Source: Pseudomonas hefeiensis (GTDB lineage: Bacteria; Pseudomonadota; Gammaproteobacteria; Pseudomonadales; Pseudomonadaceae). Taken from it: DNA of 64,000 nt. Position 1 is the stretch's first letter. Each line of letters starts with the position of its first letter. This document shows positions 1 through 8,167 of the stretch, one piece after another. The position numbers and the translations under genes were made by a program. The stretch is from contig NZ_CP117449.1 of the NCBI RefSeq assembly GCF_030687835.1, positions 4,960,001-5,024,000 of the forward strand. The letters are read 5' to 3'. Under the pieces are notes generated by a model, which did not search any database, was not told the DNA's origin, and worked only from the letters and a program-made list of their open reading frames with translations.

Positions 1-60
1 CAAGTCAATGTCCAGGGGCACGCCGGCCGGGCGTTTGTCATTCCAGAAATCAGGCTGCAT
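1..60 (-). CDS. fadD2: Long-chain fatty-acid--CoA ligase, N-terminal fragment
   Basis: Only the first 20 codons lie in the window; the gene runs off the left edge. The start ATG is the complement of 58-60 and the peptide begins MQPDFWNDKRPAGVP, which I recognise as the start of the pseudomonad FadD acyl-CoA ligases that activate fatty acids for beta-oxidation. It is divergent from a hydrolase gene followed by phaJ, the same neighbourhood as the fadD1-fadD2 locus of P. aeruginosa. The assignment to FadD2 rather than FadD1 rests on that gene order and on the remembered N-terminus, since no catalytic motif is visible in this fragment. Confidence 0.7.
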   Translation of the reverse strand, partial: MQPDFWNDKRPAGVPLDIDL

Positions 61-296
61 TGTTTTTATCCTCTTTACCTGAACGTGTCCGGGCCGCTTC
101 TGTGGCTCTTGCACAGGCGGTGCTCTTGGGACACTAGCAGCTATGGCCAATCAGGCAAATATGGCGACCTGCGTCATAGATTGTGTGAATCTTCCTGCCT
201 CGACGTAGCCTGATCAGGCGAGACGCAACGGATGCGCTATACAATGCAGCGACGCTGTGTTTGCCCTTGTGTATGCCCGTGAGTAAAGGAATGACC

Positions 297-1241
297 ATGA
301 TCCACCAAACGTTCATGCTCAGCGCCACCGACCACAGCCGCCTGTTCGTCAATCAGTGGCTGCCTGAAACCGCCCCTGAAGCGGTGATCATGCTGGCCCA
401 CGGCATGGCCGAACACAGCGGCCGCTACGCGCGTCTGGCCCAGGCGCTGTGCGATGCGGGCTACGGTGTCTACGCGCCGGACCAGCGCGGCCATGGCAAA
501 ACCGGCGAAGCAGGGACGCTCGGCCATTTTGCAGACGAGGATGGCTGGGCCAAGGTGGTCGGCGACCTGGCCAGCCTCAATCAACACATCGGCCAGCAAC
601 ATCCCGATGTCCCCATCGTGTTGCTGGGCCATAGCATGGGCAGCTACATCGCCCAGGGTTACCTGCTGCATCACAGCGCCAGTCTGCACGGAGCAATTCT
701 CAGCGGCTCGAATTTCCAGCCCGTGGCGCTCTATCGTGCCGCGCGCCTGATCGCCCGTTGCGAGCGCAAGCGCCAGGGCTCCAAGGGCCGCAGCGCCCTG
801 ATCGAGTGGCTGTCCTTCGGCAGTTTCAACAAAAAATTCAAACCCACGCGTACGCCCTTCGACTGGCTCAGCCGCGACCCGGCCGAAGTCGACAAGTACC
901 TTCACGACCCGCTGTGCGGCTTTCGCTGCACCAATCAATTGTGGGTCGACCTGCTCGGCGGGTTGCAGCAAATCAGCAAAGCGTCCAATCTCGCCCAGAT
1001 CGATCCGGGCCTGCCCCTGCTGGTGATCGGCGGTGAATGTGATCCGGTGAGTGAAGGCAGGCGTCTGAAGGATCTGGCTGACGCCCTGCGCGGCGCCGGT
1101 AGCCAGCACTTACAATTGACGATTTACCCGCAAGCCCGGCACGAACTGTTCAACGAAACCAACCGCGATGAAGTGACGGCCGACGTGCTGGCCTGGATTG
1201 CCCAGGCCCTGAGTCACAAGCGACCGCCACGCAGCGAATAG
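297..1241 (+). CDS. Alpha/beta hydrolase, lysophospholipase/monoacylglycerol lipase type
   Basis: This 314-residue serine hydrolase (Hydrolase_4 type) has an oxyanion-loop motif LAHGMAEHSGRY near residues 33-44, a nucleophile elbow GHSMG with Ser113, a later Asp in GGECDP and a His in QARHE, completing a Ser-Asp-His triad. The likely substrates are monoacyl lipids or other esters; the true substrate cannot be read from sequence. There is no signal peptide, so it should be cytoplasmic. I chose the ATG at 297 because AAAGGA ends six bases upstream; the upstream ATGs at 261 and 291 have no usable ribosome site. It lies 40 bp before phaJ in the same direction and divergent from fadD2, which suggests a role in fatty-acid turnover. 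Confidence 0.85.
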   Translation: MIHQTFMLSATDHSRLFVNQWLPETAPEAVIMLAHGMAEHSGRYARLAQALCDAGYGVYAPDQRGHGKTGEAGTLGHFADEDGWAKVVGDLASLNQHIGQQHPDVPIVLLGHSMGSYIAQGYLLHHSASLHGAILSGSNFQPVALYRAARLIARCERKRQGSKGRSALIEWLSFGSFNKKFKPTRTPFDWLSRDPAEVDKYLHDPLCGFRCTNQLWVDLLGGLQQISKASNLAQIDPGLPLLVIGGECDPVSEGRRLKDLADALRGAGSQHLQLTIYPQARHELFNETNRDEVTADVLAWIAQALSHKRPPRSE

Positions 1242-1281
1242 GTTTGCAGCGTTTTCCTTTACTCGTCACAGGATTTGATAG

Positions 1282-1752
1282 ATGACCCAGGTTACCAACA
1301 TCCCCTACGAAGCCCTCGAAGTCGGCCAGACCGCCAGCTACAGCAAGACCGTCGAAGAGCGCGACATCCAGCTGTTCGCCGCGATGTCGGGCGATCACAA
1401 CCCGGTGCACCTGGATGCCGAATTCGCCGCGGCGAGCATGTTCAAGGAGCGCATCGCCCATGGCATGTTCAGCGGTGCGCTGATCAGCGCGGCGGTGGCC
1501 TGCGAGCTGCCTGGGCCTGGCACCATTTATATCGGCCAGCAGATGAGCTTCCAGAAACCGGTGAAGATTGGCGACACCCTGACTGTACGCCTGGAAATCC
1601 TTGAGAAACTGCCGAAATTTCGCGTACGCATTGCCACTCGAGTGTTCAATCAGCGCGACGAACTGGTGGTGGACGGCGAAGCTGAAATCCTCGCGCCACG
1701 CAAGCAGCAAACCGTGACCTTGCCGACGCTGCCGGCGATTACTGTCGGTTGA
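1282..1752 (+). CDS. phaJ: (R)-specific enoyl-CoA hydratase, MaoC family
   Basis: The 156-residue protein is a single hot-dog MaoC domain. The catalytic hydratase motif appears as SGDHNPVHLD with Asp38 and His43 (the D-x4-H spacing of PhaJ), followed by ERIAHGMFSGALIS. PhaJ converts trans-2-enoyl-CoA from beta-oxidation to (R)-3-hydroxyacyl-CoA, which feeds medium-chain polyhydroxyalkanoate synthesis. Length and N-terminus (MTQVTNIPYEALEVGQ) look like PhaJ1 of P. aeruginosa, which also sits beside fadD genes. CAGGA lies upstream of the ATG at suitable spacing. It probably forms an operon with the hydrolase gene. Assignment to the PhaJ1 subtype is from memory of that family. Confidence 0.88.
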   Translation: MTQVTNIPYEALEVGQTASYSKTVEERDIQLFAAMSGDHNPVHLDAEFAAASMFKERIAHGMFSGALISAAVACELPGPGTIYIGQQMSFQKPVKIGDTLTVRLEILEKLPKFRVRIATRVFNQRDELVVDGEAEILAPRKQQTVTLPTLPAITVG

Positions 1753-1778
1753 TTCACCCGCATTTACGGTGGATGACT

Positions 1779-1903
1779 TGTGGCGAGGGGATTTATCCCC
1801 GTTGGGCTGCGAAGCAGCCCCCTGCGCTCGGGCTGACACCGCAGTGATATTGAGGTGTTGGGGCCGCTTCGCGCCCCAGCGGGGATAAATCCCCTCGCCA
1901 CAA
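1779..1903. repeat. Long inverted repeat, GTGGCGAGGGGATTTATCCCC type (copy 1)
   Basis: The outer arms TTGTGGCGAGGGGATTTATC and their complement bracket inner arms (GCTGCGAAGCAGCCCC against GGGGCCGCTTCGCGCCCC) around a loop of about 30 bp. Two more full copies lie at 7241 and 34169, with a decayed half copy near 12453. It fills the gap between two convergent genes (phaJ and the HlyD-like gene) and may fold and stop transcription both ways. It is distinct in sequence from the REPINs of this window. Confidence 0.85.
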
Positions 1904-1905
1904 AG

Positions 1906-2769
1906 TTATTGCGGGTCTTCGCGCACCTGCACACTCGCTGTCATCCCCGCGCTCAGGTTCACCCCTTCCGGTACCTTGTCCAGCTTGATCCGCACCGGAA
2001 TCCGCTGGGCCAGGCGCACCCAATTGAAGGTCGGCTCGACCTCCGCAAGCAACTGCGCATCGGGATTGGTATTGCGGTCGGTGATGCCGCGGCTGATGCT
2101 TTCGACGTGACCTTGCAGGGCATGACCGGCGCTCATCAACCAGACGTTGACCGGATCGCCCACGCGGATCCTGGGCAGTTTGGTTTCTTCGAAATAGGCC
2201 TGCACATAAAACGTTGAATCGTCGATCAGCGCCATGACCGGTTGCCCGGCATTCACGTAGTTGCCCTCGGCCAGGCGCAGGTTGGTGATATGGCCGCCCC
2301 GTGGGGCCAGGACCTGGCTGCGGGCCAGGTTGAGTTCGGCGACCTTGGCCTCGGCCTGGGCCTCGCGCAGTTCGCCCCGGGCGATGCCGGCGTTGATCTG
2401 GGCGTTTTCCCGCAACTCGGCGCTGATAGCCTGGGGCCCCAGCGCGGCGCGTCGACTGGCTTCGTGTTCACGCAAACTCAGTTGCTGCTGCCGGGTCTGG
2501 ACCACCGCCCGGGCTTTCTCCAGCGCGGCCTCGAAACGTTCGCGATCGATGCTCAGCAATAAATCACCGGCCTTGACCTGCTGGTTATCCACCGCCTTGA
2601 GCTCGCGCACCCAACCCGACACGTCGGGCGCGATCACCACCACGTCGGCGCGAATCCGCGCATCCCGGGTCCAGGGCGTGAGCATGTAGTACTGCCACAG
2701 ATGAAACCCGGCGAAGATCGCCACAGCCACCACGCTCAGCGTGACGGCAACACGTACGGAAGTACGCAT
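1906..2769 (-). CDS. HlyD-family membrane fusion protein of an AaeAB-like efflux pump
   Basis: The 287-residue protein has one N-terminal membrane helix (VAVTLSVVAVAIFAGFHLW), then the biotinyl-lipoyl-like start IAPDVSGWVRELKAVDNQQV, a coiled-coil hairpin rich in Glu/Ala/Arg/Gln (about residues 85-150), the second lipoyl half and a beta-barrel domain. It would bridge the inner-membrane pump to an outer-membrane channel. I prefer the ATG at 2769, which AGGAG precedes by six bases; a TTG two codons earlier is less likely. It is the last gene of the three-gene operon with the DUF1656 and FUSC genes. AaeA is the closest named relative; the substrate (aromatic acids in E. coli) is inference. Confidence 0.85.
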   Translation of the reverse strand: MRTSVRVAVTLSVVAVAIFAGFHLWQYYMLTPWTRDARIRADVVVIAPDVSGWVRELKAVDNQQVKAGDLLLSIDRERFEAALEKARAVVQTRQQQLSLREHEASRRAALGPQAISAELRENAQINAGIARGELREAQAEAKVAELNLARSQVLAPRGGHITNLRLAEGNYVNAGQPVMALIDDSTFYVQAYFEETKLPRIRVGDPVNVWLMSAGHALQGHVESISRGITDRNTNPDAQLLAEVEPTFNWVRLAQRIPVRIKLDKVPEGVNLSAGMTASVQVREDPQ

Positions 2770-2779
2770 GTTCAACTCC

Positions 2780-2986
2780 TTATAGCGGTCCGAGGACCAC
2801 GGTAATAACAGTCAGGACACAGACATACAGGGCGCAGTCGAACAAGGCTTCATGCCAGATCCAGCGCCCGGCCGGCACGAGGCTGAGCAACAGGCGTAGC
2901 CCACCGGTCACCAGCAAGGCCAGCACCACATAAATCAAAAACGGGCTGAGCAATACCCCGCCTATCGACCACTCACGCAAGCCCAT
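2780..2986 (-). CDS. DUF1656 (AaeX-like) small inner-membrane protein
   Basis: A 68-residue protein with two predicted membrane helices (GVLLSPFLIYVVLALLVTGG and ALYVCVLTVITVVLG). DUF1656 proteins regularly lie between FUSC pump and HlyD genes; their function is unknown. The ATG at 2986 is preceded by GGGAG eight bases upstream and overlaps the last 14 bases of the pump gene, a sign of translational coupling. The longer reading frame from 3013 has no ribosome site. Confidence 0.82.
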   Translation of the reverse strand: MGLREWSIGGVLLSPFLIYVVLALLVTGGLRLLLSLVPAGRWIWHEALFDCALYVCVLTVITVVLGPL

Positions 2987-4973
2987 GGCTGTGCTCCCGT
3001 TGTTCAGGTTCACGCTGACGACACCAGGCGCGCCAGCTGTTCTGCAATTGCACCACCGCGCCTTGGGCCAGTTTCAGCGCATCGCCGGGCGGTTGCGTCG
3101 ACAACACATTCAGGAACTCGTCGCTCGCCGGGCCCAGTGCTTCGGCCCGATCAACAGCCGGACCGCGCTCAAGCACCTGCTCCAGCGTTTCAAAGTAACG
3201 GCGCTGGGCCCGGTTGTCGGGCATTTGGGCAACGGCCAGACTCAAGCGCAGATGCAGCAACTCGTCACCCATGTCCAGGCCAAGCAATCCGTCATCCCAA
3301 CGGCTACGCGCCGGCACCGGCAGTTCGGGATAGTGCCGCGCCAGTTGCAACAGCCGATCGGCCATGCGCCCACCGAACCAGCTCTCGGCGCCCCGCAGGT
3401 TACGGCGCGTCAGACGCACCAGATCGTCAAGCGTGGCGGCCAACAGGCGACGGCTATGCCAGGCTGGATCGCGCAGAATCAGCAGATTGAATGCCAGCAC
3501 CGCCGCGCCAACACCGATCATCATCGCCTGAGCATTGTTGAAGAACGCCGCCACGTCATATTTCATGGCATTGAGAGGCGATATCAGCACCACGAAATGC
3601 AGGCAAAACGAGGTGGCCGTGGCGAAAATCTGCGGCTTGGCCATGCACAGCGCCCCCAGGAACAGCGGCACGCCCATGGCCATGGCCAGCATCGCGAAAC
3701 TGCTCCACTGCGGCAGCAAAATCTCGCCGATCACAAACGCCGTCGGCACCGCCAACACAATTCCCCGAAGAAAGCTCATGCCGATCTGCGCGCCGTTTTC
3801 ACGACTGGCGAACAGACTGCACACCACACAGGTGAGCACCAGCGCGCCTGAGGCGGCGGGCCAGGCAGTCGCCAGCCAGAAACAGGCGACCGCCAGAAAC
3901 GCCAGGGCGCTACGCGCACCGAACACCATGGCCAGAGGCAAGTCACGATGGGGCGCCAGGGTCCGCGGCGGATCCACCGCCTCCCTGCCCTCTTGCACCG
4001 CCGTCAAGGCGGCGCAGGCCGCCAGAGCGGTATCGAGCAACAAGGCGAAGCGGGCCAGGCAATAACTTTGCGCCGAGCTGATCTGTGGATCGTGGGATGC
4101 ATCCAGTACCCGAGGCCGCAGGGCTTGCAGGGTCGCTCTGTCGGCTTCGAGGGCTTGTTGCACCTCGCTCATCCACGGCTTGAGGGCCTCGGCCTCCGCG
4201 GGGTCGAGTTGGTTCCACTGCCGACGCACCGAGCGGGAGATGCGCAGCAGCATCAACAATTTCTGGCTCAGAGCGCTGATGGCCCGGGCCCGCTGCCGAC
4301 CCAGGCTGCCTTCGAACCAGGCGTGTTCACGCTGGGCATCCACGGCGACGATCTTGCCGAGGATTTCCAGCAACCCTTTACGGGCCTGGGCATCGCCCGT
4401 CAGTGTCGCACGGGCCGCCTGCATGCCGCTCTGCCAGGCGGCACGGGCCTGATCGGCCAATTGCCGCTCGACCCGCAACGGCCAGAGCAACGCGCTGGTC
4501 GCGGTCGCGCAGACGATGCCCAGGCTGATCTCCGTACAGCGCGCCACGGCCTGATCGAATACCCCCAGCGGATGGGAAATCGCCGGCAAGGCAATGATTG
4601 CCACCGTGTACCCGGCCAGCACGAAGGAATAGGACCAGGCGCTGCGCAGCAGTGTGGAGCAGGCCGTGCACAAGCCCAGCCACAGGGCCAGCGCCAGCAG
4701 GAACAACCAGGGCGCCTGGCCGAACAGTCCCATGAACACCACGGACATGGCGGTGCCGACCAACGTTCCTAGCAGCCGCGCCAAGCCTTTCTGCACCACC
4801 ATCCCGGACAGTGGTTGCGCCACGATGATCGCGGTCATCAATGCCCATGAAGGCTGCTCCAGCCCCCAGCGCAAGGCCAGCCAAAGCGCCAACCCGCCAC
4901 CGAGCACGGTCTTGATGGCGAATTGCACAGCGAGGCGGTCGGGAGCGAACAGGGCCTGGAAAGTAATGGGCAC
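2973..4973 (-). CDS. FUSC-family inner-membrane transporter (AaeB-like)
   Basis: About 666 residues with the FUSC layout: an N-terminal block of membrane helices beginning FAIKTVLGGGLALWLALRW, a soluble helical stretch (about 170-340), a second membrane block from about 355 (SALAFLAVACFWLATAWP) and a C-terminal soluble domain. Such proteins export hydroxylated aromatic acids (AaeB) or other lipophilic compounds by proton motive force. I start at the GTG 4973 (MPITFQALF), with AGAAGAG upstream; the frame remains open to 5036 but those residues look non-native. It heads the operon with DUF1656 and HlyD genes. No outer-membrane factor or LysR regulator is adjacent, unlike E. coli aaeR-aaeXAB. 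Confidence 0.83.
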   Translation of the reverse strand: MPITFQALFAPDRLAVQFAIKTVLGGGLALWLALRWGLEQPSWALMTAIIVAQPLSGMVVQKGLARLLGTLVGTAMSVVFMGLFGQAPWLFLLALALWLGLCTACSTLLRSAWSYSFVLAGYTVAIIALPAISHPLGVFDQAVARCTEISLGIVCATATSALLWPLRVERQLADQARAAWQSGMQAARATLTGDAQARKGLLEILGKIVAVDAQREHAWFEGSLGRQRARAISALSQKLLMLLRISRSVRRQWNQLDPAEAEALKPWMSEVQQALEADRATLQALRPRVLDASHDPQISSAQSYCLARFALLLDTALAACAALTAVQEGREAVDPPRTLAPHRDLPLAMVFGARSALAFLAVACFWLATAWPAASGALVLTCVVCSLFASRENGAQIGMSFLRGIVLAVPTAFVIGEILLPQWSSFAMLAMAMGVPLFLGALCMAKPQIFATATSFCLHFVVLISPLNAMKYDVAAFFNNAQAMMIGVGAAVLAFNLLILRDPAWHSRRLLAATLDDLVRLTRRNLRGAESWFGGRMADRLLQLARHYPELPVPARSRWDDGLLGLDMGDELLHLRLSLAVAQMPDNRAQRRYFETLEQVLERGPAVDRAEALGPASDEFLNVLSTQPPGDALKLAQGAVVQLQNSWRAWCRQREPEQREHSHGLA

Positions 4974-5088
4974 GCGAAAAACTCTTCTGGGGACGCAATA
5001 ACGATAGATGCAATAAAAGGGTGATGGAGGGTGCAATTATTAGCTGGCTATCTATTTGAGTCCAGAGCCGCAGTTACATGATCGGCAC

Positions 5089-5118
5089 AAAAAAACGCCA
5101 GACAGGCTGGCGTTTTTT
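5089..5118. terminator. Bidirectional rho-independent terminator
   Basis: CGCCAG and CTGGCG form a stem around a 5-base loop, with seven A on one side and six T on the other, so it can end transcription on either strand. It directly follows the DUF2383 gene on the minus strand. Confidence 0.85.
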
Positions 5119-5133
5119 GTTCAGTGCGTGTGT

Positions 5134-5598
5134 TTAGCTGGCGCGCGCCTGGTTCCGCAGGGCTTTTACCTGGTCATGGTTACGTTGCACGCCATGGTAC
5201 TGACGCTCAACCAGGTCGCGAATGCCAACCAGGTTGTGCTTGCTGATCTTCTCCATGGCTTGCTTGTAAGCCTTGAGGGCATGGTCTTCACCGCGCTCGG
5301 CTTCGTTGAGCACCGCTTCTTCGTCCTTGCCAGTGAATACGGCTTTCACGTCGACCCAACGGCGGTGCAGGTCACCGGACACGCTGGTCGAGGTTTCCGG
5401 GTCGCCGCCCAGCGAGCGTACGGCAGCTTGCAGCTCAGCCGCGGCGGTGGCGCAGTCTGCGGCACGCTGGACGAACAAAGCCTTGAGTTGGGGATGCTTG
5501 ATGTCTTCAGCGCAAGTCTTGAAACCTTCCTGACCATCTTTGCTGGTCTCGATCAGGTCGTTCAGGACGGAGATGGATTCTTTATTGATGTCGGTCAT
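5134..5598 (-). CDS. PA2169-family four-helix-bundle protein (DUF2383)
   Basis: 154 residues, almost all helical, with a ferritin-like pattern of two helix pairs (SISVLNDLIETSKDGQEGFK, then ALFVQRAADCATAAAELQAAV, then EEAVLNEAERGEDHALKAYKQ). This matches the DUF2383/PA2169 family, whose members are often stress- or stationary-phase-induced; whether they bind metal is not settled. It is a single gene with its own terminator. The AT-rich stretch 5600-5800 upstream probably carries its promoter. Function unknown. Confidence 0.75.
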   Translation of the reverse strand: MTDINKESISVLNDLIETSKDGQEGFKTCAEDIKHPQLKALFVQRAADCATAAAELQAAVRSLGGDPETSTSVSGDLHRRWVDVKAVFTGKDEEAVLNEAERGEDHALKAYKQAMEKISKHNLVGIRDLVERQYHGVQRNHDQVKALRNQARAS

Positions 5599-5803
5599 TT
5601 TTCAATTCCTTTGCTTGGTGAATAAAAAACCTACAAGGAATATTGCATCGGTCGTGCCAGCCGCCACACCAAATAAAATTATTAAAAATCAATTACTTAC
5701 ATAACAACCCAATAACTGTATCCGTGTTCTTTGCATGATCTGTCATTTGGCCTGCATGCAGAATGCCTGTATTTTCCAGGTTGACTGAATCAAGACCTCT
5801 ACC

Positions 5804-6040
5804 ATGAACCCGGAAAAGCTCGAACTGCTGGTGACACGCCAGATGCCCTTCGGCAAATACAAAGGCCGAATCCTGGCCGACCTGCCCGGGCAATACCTAA
5901 ACTGGTTTGCTCGCGAGGGTTTTCCGCACGGGGAACTCGGCGGTTTGCTGGCGCTGATGCAGGAGATCGACCACAACGGTCTGTCGGACCTGCTTGACCC
6001 TCTGCGGGCCAAACACGGCAAACCCAAGCCCCAACATTGA
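5804..6040 (+). CDS. DUF3820 family protein (putative quorum-sensing-regulated factor fold)
   Basis: A 78-residue basic protein with the family core MPFGKYKGRILADLPGQYLNWFAREGFP. The fold is annotated in Pfam as a putative quorum-sensing-regulated virulence factor, but no biochemical role is established that I know of. The core motif resembles a small nucleic-acid-associated domain, which is only an impression. Its stop codon ends 12 bases before the aminotransferase ATG, so the two genes are probably co-transcribed. It is divergent from the DUF2383 gene across about 200 bp of AT-rich DNA. Confidence 0.75.
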   Translation: MNPEKLELLVTRQMPFGKYKGRILADLPGQYLNWFAREGFPHGELGGLLALMQEIDHNGLSDLLDPLRAKHGKPKPQH

Positions 6041-6052
6041 TTGAGCCCCGCC

Positions 6053-7240
6053 ATGCCCGAGAACACCCTGCGCGCCCACGATGAAGCTTTCTGGGAGACT
6101 TTCGTGGGTCGCTACGATGTCGACCCCAATGGGCCGCTCAATCTGGAAAACGGCTACTTCGGCCGCATGTCCCGGACGGTGGTCGAGGAGTACCAACGCA
6201 ATATCGAGTTCGTCAACCGCGGTAACTCGGTGTACGTGCGCCAGCATTTCGACCGGGACCATGGCGAAGCGATTCGCCAGCAAGTGGCGCAACTGATCCA
6301 CGCATCTCCCACTGGCGTAGCGCTGGCCAACAGTGCCGGAGACGCCCTGCAAACGCTGATTCGCAACTACAACGGCCTCAAGCCTGGCGATCAGGTGCTG
6401 ATCTGTGATCTGGAATACGCGTCGGTCAAAAGCGCGATGCGCTGGCTGGCCCGGCAGCGTGGCGTGCAAGTGATTGAACTCGTGCACCCGTACCCCGCCA
6501 GTTTCGAAAGTCTGGTGGGCACTTATCGCCAAGCGTTCATTCGCTACCCGCGCCTAAAGCTGATGGCGCTGACCTACGTCAACCACCTCACCGGGCTAGT
6601 GATGCCGGTCCAGGCCATTGCCGAGACCGCTCGCGAGTTTGGCGTCGATATCATTCTCGACGGTGCCCACGCGCTGGGCCAGGTCGATTTCGATCTGAAG
6701 AAGCTCGGTATCGAATTTGCCGGGTTCAACCTGCAGAAGTGGATCGGCGGGCCACTGGCCCTGGGCTTTTTGTACATCGCACCGCAACGGCTGGCCGACA
6801 TCGACCCGGACATGGACGAAGATCATTATCCTGCCACTGACGTGCGCTCGCGAACGCCCCACAGCACACCCAATATCCCTGCCTTGCTCACCCTGCCCCT
6901 GGTCTTCGAAGAACACCGGGCCCTGGGCGGCGCTTCGGCCAAAGGCGCACGCCTCTGTCATCTGCGCGACCTGTGGGTGAGCGCCGTACGCGATGTACCG
7001 GGCATCGAAGTCATGACTCCGCAGGACCAGCGTCTCTATTGCGGGATCACCGCGATGCGCTTCACCGCCCAGGCCGATCAACAAGCGATGGCTGATCGAT
7101 TGCTCAATGAGCATGGCATTTTCACCGTGGTGCGCCATACCAGCGTTGGGCCGTGCATTCGCATTACCCCAGGGTTGATCACCTTGGCGAGTGATATCGA
7201 GCGGTTGACTGCGGCGCTGATTAACCTGAGCCGAATGTAG
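6053..7240 (+). CDS. Class V aminotransferase (PLP-dependent, isopenicillin N epimerase-like)
   Basis: 395 residues with the fold-type I PLP pattern: substrate and phosphate-binding stretch VALANSAGDALQTLI, the Asp of ILDGAHALGQVDFDL that contacts the pyridine nitrogen, and the Schiff-base lysine in GFNLQKWIGGPLALGF. Class V enzymes include cysteine desulfurases, kynureninases and epimerase-like proteins; the surroundings here (no SufS-type active Cys loop seen) favour the CefD-like group with unknown substrate. The ATG at 6053 begins MPENTLRAHDEAFW; an in-frame TTG at 6041 is possible. It follows the DUF3820 gene closely. The stop is followed at once by a long inverted repeat. Confidence 0.82.
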   Translation: MPENTLRAHDEAFWETFVGRYDVDPNGPLNLENGYFGRMSRTVVEEYQRNIEFVNRGNSVYVRQHFDRDHGEAIRQQVAQLIHASPTGVALANSAGDALQTLIRNYNGLKPGDQVLICDLEYASVKSAMRWLARQRGVQVIELVHPYPASFESLVGTYRQAFIRYPRLKLMALTYVNHLTGLVMPVQAIAETAREFGVDIILDGAHALGQVDFDLKKLGIEFAGFNLQKWIGGPLALGFLYIAPQRLADIDPDMDEDHYPATDVRSRTPHSTPNIPALLTLPLVFEEHRALGGASAKGARLCHLRDLWVSAVRDVPGIEVMTPQDQRLYCGITAMRFTAQADQQAMADRLLNEHGIFTVVRHTSVGPCIRITPGLITLASDIERLTAALINLSRM

Positions 7241-7374
7241 TTGTGGCGAGGGGATTTATCCCCGCTGGGCAGCGCAGCAGCCCCAGCAAGGTGGACTTAA
7301 CCTATCTGACGCACCGAGATGTCAGGTTTCGGGGCCGCTGCGCGCCCCAGCGGGGATAAATCCCCTCGCCACAA
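7241..7374. repeat. Long inverted repeat, GTGGCGAGGGGATTTATCCCC type (copy 2)
   Basis: Same outer arms as the element at 1779, with inner arms GGGCAGCGCAGCAGCCCC and GGGGCCGCTGCGCGCCCC and a different loop. It starts on the base after the aminotransferase stop codon, between two convergent genes. Confidence 0.85.
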
Positions 7375-7413
7375 ATCCAGCGTTCATCCAGCGCGGTACG
7401 ATAAAACCCAGGC

Positions 7414-7445
7414 AAAAAAAAACGGCGCGCCGACCAAGCGCACCG
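7414..7445 (-). terminator. Rho-independent terminator of the zwf-pgl-eda operon
   Basis: On the minus strand an 8-bp stem CGGTGCGC/GCGCGCCG (one G-U pair) with loop TTGGTCG is followed by nine T. It lies about 40 bases past the eda stop codon. Confidence 0.8.
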
Positions 7446-7484
7446 CAAAACCGTAGAACACCCAACGAAGGTTCGGTAAGACAA

Positions 7485-8150
7485 TCAGTCCAGCAGCGCC
7501 AGCGCCTCGGCGGTGCACTCCTGGATGCGGGTCCAGTCGCCATTCTTGATCCACTCAGGATCAAGCATCCAGCTACCGCCCACGCACATCACGTTTTTCA
7601 ACGCCATGTAGCTCTTGATATTGGCCGGGCTTACGCCGCCGGTCGGGCAGAACTTCACTTCGCCGAACGGGCCGCCCAGGGCCTTGATGGCCGCGACACC
7701 GCCGCTGACTTCCGCCGGGAACAGTTTGAAGCGGCGATAGCCCAGGCCATAGCCCTCCATGATGCCGGAAGCGTTGCTGATGCCCGGCAGCAACGGGATC
7801 GGGCTGTCGACGCTGGCCTCCAGCAGATCACGGGTGATGCCTGGGGTGACGATGAACTGCGAACCGGCAGCCTCGGCAGCGGCCAGCATATGGCGGTCCA
7901 ACACCGTACCGGCACCGGTCACCAGCTCCGGACGTTGCTCGCGCAGCACCTGGATGGCCTTGAGGCCGTACTGCGAACGCAAGGTCACTTCCAGCGCCGT
8001 CAGGCCGCCGGCGGCCAGGGCATCAGCCAGCGGCAGGATGTCCTGTTCACGGGCAATGGTGATCACCGGCAGGATCCGCGCCTTGGCGCAGAGGCTGTCG
8101 ATCAGGGTAACTTTGTCCGCCATGGAAACGGTCGGGGATGGGTTTTTCAT
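7485..8150 (-). CDS. eda: 2-keto-3-deoxy-6-phosphogluconate (KDPG) aldolase
   Basis: A 221-residue class I aldolase. It carries the Glu motif GLTALEVTLRS, the central GTVLDRH, and the Schiff-base lysine in RRFKLFPAE, followed by the phosphate-binding CPTGGVS. It cleaves KDPG to pyruvate and glyceraldehyde-3-phosphate, the last step of the Entner-Doudoroff pathway. I start at ATG 8150, with AAGGA ten bases upstream; an earlier in-frame ATG overlaps the pgl stop. It is the last gene of zwf-pgl-eda, which is expected to be repressed by HexR encoded divergently. Confidence 0.95.
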   Translation of the reverse strand: MKNPSPTVSMADKVTLIDSLCAKARILPVITIAREQDILPLADALAAGGLTALEVTLRSQYGLKAIQVLREQRPELVTGAGTVLDRHMLAAAEAAGSQFIVTPGITRDLLEASVDSPIPLLPGISNASGIMEGYGLGYRRFKLFPAEVSGGVAAIKALGGPFGEVKFCPTGGVSPANIKSYMALKNVMCVGGSWMLDPEWIKNGDWTRIQECTAEALALLD

Positions 8151-8167
8151 AGCGGCTGATCCTTGGT

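Noticed and set aside
208..219. GCCTGATCAGGC palindrome between fadD2 and the hydrolase
   Set aside because: Only 12 bp, no second copy, and not like the fatty-acid regulator boxes I know (GAAAC-N4-GTTTC). Left out as an operator.
5804..6040. DUF3820 gene as a toxin of a toxin-antitoxin pair
   Set aside because: No partner gene of antitoxin type is adjacent; the next gene is a large aminotransferase.
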